Assembly (NCBI GenBank): GCA_040752635.1 | Contig: JBFMGS010000009.1 | Location: forward strand, 1-54,597 | Source: JBFMGS01 sp040752635 | Lineage (GTDB): Bacteria > Bacillota > SHA-98 > UBA4971 | Reading direction: 5' to 3' | Length of the DNA: 54,597 bases | Shown here: positions 51,125-54,597 of the stretch, piece after piece | How positions within the stretch are numbered: position 1 is the stretch's first letter | Layout: every line of letters begins with the position of its first letter | Notes under the pieces: model-generated | The model's input: the letters and a program-made list of their open reading frames with translations, nothing else | Told to the model about the DNA's origin: nothing | Databases searched by the model: none | Position numbers and translations under genes: made by a program

Positions 51125-51191
51125 TTCGGATGTAGCGACTTCATGCAGTGCGAGTGCCGATGATGCCTACTGAAGCGAGGAGGGGTTGAAC

Positions 51192-52613
51192 GTGGCGAAG
51201 CCAGGCGGTATAGTTCTGTGTGCCCTCGCGCCCCACCCGCCATTACTAATTCCGGAGATAGGCGCGCGGGACCTTGGGGCCGTGGAAAAGACCGTCGATG
51301 CCATGCGAAGGATGGGCGTGATGGTCAAAGAGGCTGCGCCGGACGTCGTCGTCGTCATCAGCCCTCATGCTCCGCTATTTGACGATGCTATTGCACTGCT
51401 CGCCGATAACCCCCTATCAGGGGACTTTTCGAGCTTCATGGCCCCGGAGGTCAGCTATTCTTTTGAGAACGACCTCGACCTCGCAAAGAAAATCGCCGAC
51501 CAGGCCGGAGCACTCGGGGTAAACGCTTTACTGCTCGATTCGAAGGGGAGGAAGGCCTACCATGTCCACAAGGGCCTTGACCACGGCGTTTTAGTCCCCA
51601 TGCATTTCTTGGTGGAAGCCGGGGTCACGGCGCCATTGGTGGCTATGGGGATGGCGCTATTGCCTCGGGAAAGGCTCTATACGTTCGGCCAGGCCATAGC
51701 CAGGGCCGCGAGGCAGCTGGGGTGCAGGGCCGTCGTGGTCGCGAGCGGGGATCTATCGCACCGGCTTGTGCGTGGTGCGCCTGCGGGTTATGACCCACGG
51801 GGCAAGGAGTTCGACGAACGTATCGTGGAGCTTCTTCGAGCAGGGGACGTCGAGGGGGTGTTGTCCCTTGACAACTCCCTGGTAGAAAGGGCAGGGGAGT
51901 GCGGATACCGTTCGCTCTTGATGGCTCTAGGAACTCTCGATGGGTATGGGTTCGAGCCCGAGGTACTCTCATACGAAGGGCCGTTCGGTGTGGGGTACGC
52001 TGTTGCAGTGTTCCGCCCGCAGGAAGCGGTGGCGGCAGGCAGTAAGACCGTTCTGGAGAGACTTCGCGACAGGCAGCGGCGGAAGCTCAAACAAGTTCGC
52101 GAAGGGGAGAGCCCTCTCGTTCGCCTGGCGCGCAGCGCTGTCGAGGCATACGTGCGGCATGGCCGGGTTGTCGATCCCCCGGACGAGCTCCCCCAGGAAA
52201 TGCAGGGGCGCGCCGGAGTTTTCTGCTCCATTAAGAAGGGCGGCCAACTGCGCGGGTGCATAGGGACTATCCAGCCGACGACGGCGAGTATCGCAAGGGA
52301 GATCATCAGGAACGCCATAGCGGCAGCCACGGAGGACCCAAGGTTTATGCCCGTAGAGCCGGACGAACTGGATGATCTGGTCTACTCTGTAGACGTCCTG
52401 ATGCCCGCAGAGCGCATCGCCAGCATCGAGGAGCTTGACCCCAAGGTCTACGGTGTCATAGTGCGAAAAGGCGCCAGGAGCGGGTTGCTCCTGCCTGACC
52501 TGGAGGGGATCGACGATAGCTACGAGCAGGTGGCTATAGCAAAGCGCAAGGCGGGCATAGCGCCGGAGGAAGATGTCGAGCTGTGGAGGTTTGAGGTCAA
52601 GAGATACAAGTAG
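51192..52613 (+). CDS. Fused LigB-like (MEMO-related) and AMMECR1 protein, AmmeMemoRadiSam system
   Basis: 473 residues. The first about 270 form an extradiol-dioxygenase-like domain with candidate metal His in ALAPHPPLLIPEIG, ISPHAPLFDD, GLDHGVLVPMHFL and GDLSHRL. The remainder, from about residue 300, is AMMECR1: GVFCSIKKGGQLRGCIGTIQPT and the end VELWRFEVKRYK. Radical SAM, MEMO and AMMECR1 proteins co-occur as the AmmeMemoRadiSam system, whose chemistry is unknown; here two of the three are one polypeptide and the third is the next gene. GTG 51192 has GAGGAGG 8 nt upstream. Confidence 0.92.
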   Translation: MAKPGGIVLCALAPHPPLLIPEIGARDLGAVEKTVDAMRRMGVMVKEAAPDVVVVISPHAPLFDDAIALLADNPLSGDFSSFMAPEVSYSFENDLDLAKKIADQAGALGVNALLLDSKGRKAYHVHKGLDHGVLVPMHFLVEAGVTAPLVAMGMALLPRERLYTFGQAIARAARQLGCRAVVVASGDLSHRLVRGAPAGYDPRGKEFDERIVELLRAGDVEGVLSLDNSLVERAGECGYRSLLMALGTLDGYGFEPEVLSYEGPFGVGYAVAVFRPQEAVAAGSKTVLERLRDRQRRKLKQVREGESPLVRLARSAVEAYVRHGRVVDPPDELPQEMQGRAGVFCSIKKGGQLRGCIGTIQPTTASIAREIIRNAIAAATEDPRFMPVEPDELDDLVYSVDVLMPAERIASIEELDPKVYGVIVRKGARSGLLLPDLEGIDDSYEQVAIAKRKAGIAPEEDVELWRFEVKRYK

Positions 52614-52624
52614 AGGTATGGGTG

Positions 52625-53653
52625 ATGCGGGAAGCGTCTTTCTGGCAAGAAGAAGAGCATGGCACGGTGGCGTGCTTCCTCTGTCCTCAGTACTGCAAGA
52701 TAAGGCCGGGGCGGGTCGGAGTCTGCAGGGCCCGAAAGAATATCGACGGGGTGCTTTACTCGCTTATTTACGGGGAGATTACTTCGTTCGGGCTGGACCC
52801 CATAGAGAAGAAACCGCTTTACCACTTTTACCCGGGATGGGACATTCTCTCGGTCGGCACTCGGGGGTGCAACCTCGCGTGCGGGTTCTGCCAGAACTGG
52901 CACATCTCTCAGCGGGATGCCGAGACGCGGGGCATATCACCGGAAGAGCTGGCTGAGGTGACTGCCGAATACGCTCGGCGCCGCAGGTCCATCGGGGTGG
53001 CCTACACCTATTCCGAGCCTCTCATCTGGCTCGAGTTCGTCATCGACGCAGCCAAGCTCGTCCACGAGCGAGGTCAGAAGAACGTGCTGGTCACAAACGG
53101 GGAGGTCAACGAGGAGCCGCTGCGGGAGCTGCTGCCGCACGTCGATGCAATGAACATCGACGTAAAGGCGTTCACTGAGTCGTTCTACGCCAAGGTGTGT
53201 CACGGCAGGCTTGCGCCTGTTCTCCGCACTGCCGAGATAGCAAGAAAGGCCGGCTGCCACGTCGAGATCACAAACCTCATCATACCAGGTTACAATGATT
53301 CCCCGGACGAAATAAGAAAGCTCGTGCACTGGGTTGCGTTCTCGCTTGGGGACGACACGCCGCTCCACTTCTCGCGGTACTTCCCAGCGTACAAGTTTGA
53401 CACTCCCCCGACACCCATAGACACGTTACGGATGGCCAGAGGCATCGCTCTCGAAGAACTAAAGTATGTGTACATAGGCAACGTACCCGGCGGCGAGGGC
53501 GACGACACCCGGTGCTATAACTGCAAAGAGGTGGTGATCGAGCGCGACGGGTTCGACCTCGTTGCATACAACGTGAAGGACGGGAAATGCCCGAGCTGCG
53601 GGGCTCCCATTCAAGTCACCGGGGCGCCGCCGTTTCAGGGGGAAACTGTGTAA
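52625..53653 (+). CDS. amrS: AmmeMemoRadiSam system radical SAM enzyme
   Basis: About 342 residues. The radical SAM motif is CNLACGFC (C-x3-C-x2-C) near residue 80. An N-terminal Cys cluster (CFLCPQYCKIRPGRVGVC) and a C-terminal zinc-like ribbon (CYNCKEV and CPSCGAP) accompany it. SAM-binding GVAYTYSEP and NIDVKAF fit the family. The target is unknown. ATG 52625 (GTG 52622 just before it) is 11 nt after the fused gene, so the two are an operon. Its end overlaps the convergent copper-chaperone gene by 19 nt. Confidence 0.93.
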   Translation: MREASFWQEEEHGTVACFLCPQYCKIRPGRVGVCRARKNIDGVLYSLIYGEITSFGLDPIEKKPLYHFYPGWDILSVGTRGCNLACGFCQNWHISQRDAETRGISPEELAEVTAEYARRRRSIGVAYTYSEPLIWLEFVIDAAKLVHERGQKNVLVTNGEVNEEPLRELLPHVDAMNIDVKAFTESFYAKVCHGRLAPVLRTAEIARKAGCHVEITNLIIPGYNDSPDEIRKLVHWVAFSLGDDTPLHFSRYFPAYKFDTPPTPIDTLRMARGIALEELKYVYIGNVPGGEGDDTRCYNCKEVVIERDGFDLVAYNVKDGKCPSCGAPIQVTGAPPFQGETV

Positions 53654-53880
53654 CCCTCTTCCTCGATAGCTCTGACCACTGCGTCCCGGTCAGCCCTTCC
53701 AAGCTCGAACGTCACCCGCGCGGTGCCGGCGGCGAGATCCACTTTGACGTCCCTCACGCCACGCACCTTTGAGATAGCCCTCTCAACCGCCATGCGGCAG
53801 TGGTGACAGGTCATCCCCTTGACTCGAAGCACCAGCGCATTTTCCTGCCGGATATCCGGAGCCTTATCACCCATAAGCAC
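53635..53880 (-). CDS. Heavy-metal-associated domain protein (CopZ-like)
   Basis: An 81-residue HMA domain with the metal-binding motif GMTCHHC near residue 22-28, followed by RMAVERAISKVRGVRDVKVDL, and the final EEEGYTVSP. It is likely a copper or other soft-metal chaperone. No partner P-type ATPase is in the window. The 3' ends of this gene and amrS overlap by 19 nt in convergent orientation. Confidence 0.9.
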   Translation of the reverse strand: MLMGDKAPDIRQENALVLRVKGMTCHHCRMAVERAISKVRGVRDVKVDLAAGTARVTFELGRADRDAVVRAIEEEGYTVSP

Positions 53881-53943
53881 GCCTCAGCGCCCTCCCGGCA
53901 TTTCTGAACTTCGCCGTTGCGCGGAGCACTGGATCTTTCGCCT

Positions 53944-54132
53944 CTATTCTATCTTTATGGCTTCCACAGGGCACGACTCCGCAGCCTCCTTGCAACAAGG
54001 GAGCCCATCGCACTTCTCGGGATGGACCGCGTGGGCTTGCCCATCGTCTCCCATTTCAAAGATGTCCGGGCATGTGTCGGCGCATAGACCGCACCCGATG
54101 CAAAGGTTCTCATCCACTACGACCGTCGCCAT
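53944..54132 (-). CDS. [4Fe-4S] ferredoxin
   Basis: A 62-residue ferredoxin. The cluster Cys are in CIGCGLCADTCP and the distant CP of ESCPVEAI, a single 4Fe-4S arrangement. An extra pair, CDGLPCC, lies between them. It could supply electrons to the radical SAM enzyme nearby, but that is inference. It is 63 nt upstream of the copper chaperone gene on the same strand. Confidence 0.9.
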   Translation of the reverse strand: MATVVVDENLCIGCGLCADTCPDIFEMGDDGQAHAVHPEKCDGLPCCKEAAESCPVEAIKIE

Positions 54133-54322
54133 AGATTCTGATGTGGCGTTTCCTCGCGGCGTGAGCTCTAGCAGGAACCGCCATTCACCTCCTCTATACC
54201 AATTACCAGGTCACCCGATCATCGGGCTGCCCGAAAGCACCCTGAGCCGGCAACTCAGCATGTAGCTTCCTACAGAGGACACGCTATTATGCATGACGGG
54301 TTGCCGCGATACCTCGGTCCCC
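54133..54322. other. Intergenic region before the ferredoxin gene
   Basis: 190 bases. GAGGTGAATGG on the minus strand (near 54185-54195) resembles a Shine-Dalgarno but has no good start at the right distance. No clear promoter or terminator was found. Confidence 0.4.
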
Positions 54323-54597
54323 TCAGGCGAAAAGGGCCTCTACATCCAGAGTCAATCCTGGCAAGAGAGGGCTCATCAGGGTGGAGCCGGGAGCATAAAC
54401 CTGTAGGGCGGTAAACTGCAACGTGGCGGACTCCCCGCGCTTAAGTGTTGCAACCTCGACGGTCCGGCCTACAGGGTCTACAAGCCAGAACTCGCGCACT
54501 CCGAACTTCGCGTAGAGCTGGCGTTTGACCTCCTGGTCCCACCTGGCGGTTCCCGGGGAGAGGATCTCCACTACGAGATCGGGCGGGCCCCAGATGT
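54323..54597 (-). CDS. Uma2-family (DUF820) endonuclease-like protein, 5' end outside the window
   Basis: The C-terminal about 91 residues of a PD-(D/E)XK-type protein. The nucleolytic core is visible as PDLVVEILSPGT followed by RQLYAKFGVREFWLVDP, where Glu and Asp residues of the PD-(D/E)XK fold are expected. Members are found in many copies in cyanobacteria, thermophilic Firmicutes and others; function is unclear. The start lies beyond the window. Confidence 0.85.
   Translation of the reverse strand, partial: IWGPPDLVVEILSPGTARWDQEVKRQLYAKFGVREFWLVDPVGRTVEVATLKRGESATLQFTALQVYAPGSTLMSPLLPGLTLDVEALFA

Overview
This looks like a piece of a metagenome-assembled chromosome from a spore-forming bacterium of the Firmicutes (Bacillota) lineage. 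The evidence is gene order (rpoB-rpoC-L7Ae-like-rpsL-rpsG-fusA-tuf-S10/spc/alpha operons-ecfA1A2T-truA-rplM-rpsI), the zinc form of S14, a KOW-domain protein between map and infA, a CwlD-type cortex amidase fused to a GerMN domain, strong Shine-Dalgarno sites and very frequent GTG/TTG starts. The DNA is GC-rich. I cannot name the genus. No rRNA, tRNA, CRISPR or insertion sequence was seen.

Layout: 1-29215 holds RNA polymerase and ribosomal protein genes, all on +. Their products (beta, beta-prime, alpha, about 28 ribosomal proteins, EF-G, EF-Tu, IF-1, SecY, Adk, Map) build the transcription, translation and secretion machinery. A terminator at 29246-29267 separates them from an ECF-transporter energizing module (ecfA1, ecfA2, ecfT), then truA. 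A small accessory islet follows (an MFS transporter plus two decayed gene ends fused head-on), and then a sigma-A promoter with a hairpin leader drives rplM-rpsI.

From 36271 to 44178 the minus strand carries a carbohydrate-uptake cluster: solute-binding protein, two permeases, a ROK regulator, a second paralogous binding protein and a divergent methyl-accepting protein. There is no ATPase gene. About 1.1 kb of non-coding DNA with several hairpins and a candidate operator lies upstream. From 45291 to the end there is a mixed + strand series (DUF4352-like lipid/membrane protein, crotonase, RsmC-like methyltransferase, amidase-GerMN, SIS protein, alanine/ornithine-type racemase, a fused LigB/AMMECR1 protein and its radical SAM partner). 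It is closed by minus-strand copper chaperone, ferredoxin and Uma2-type genes.

Two points matter most. First, the four 100-N gaps are false: each is flanked by the same 127 bases on both sides, so each should be collapsed by 227 bases; this restores rplM and removes a false partial rpsD. Second, two related 116-118 bp inverted-repeat elements (28702-28817 and 32117-32234) share a three-stem fold with a compensatory base-pair change and a conserved GCAGG loop. They sit just upstream of rplQ and truA and look like an undescribed structured RNA or a small non-autonomous mobile element.
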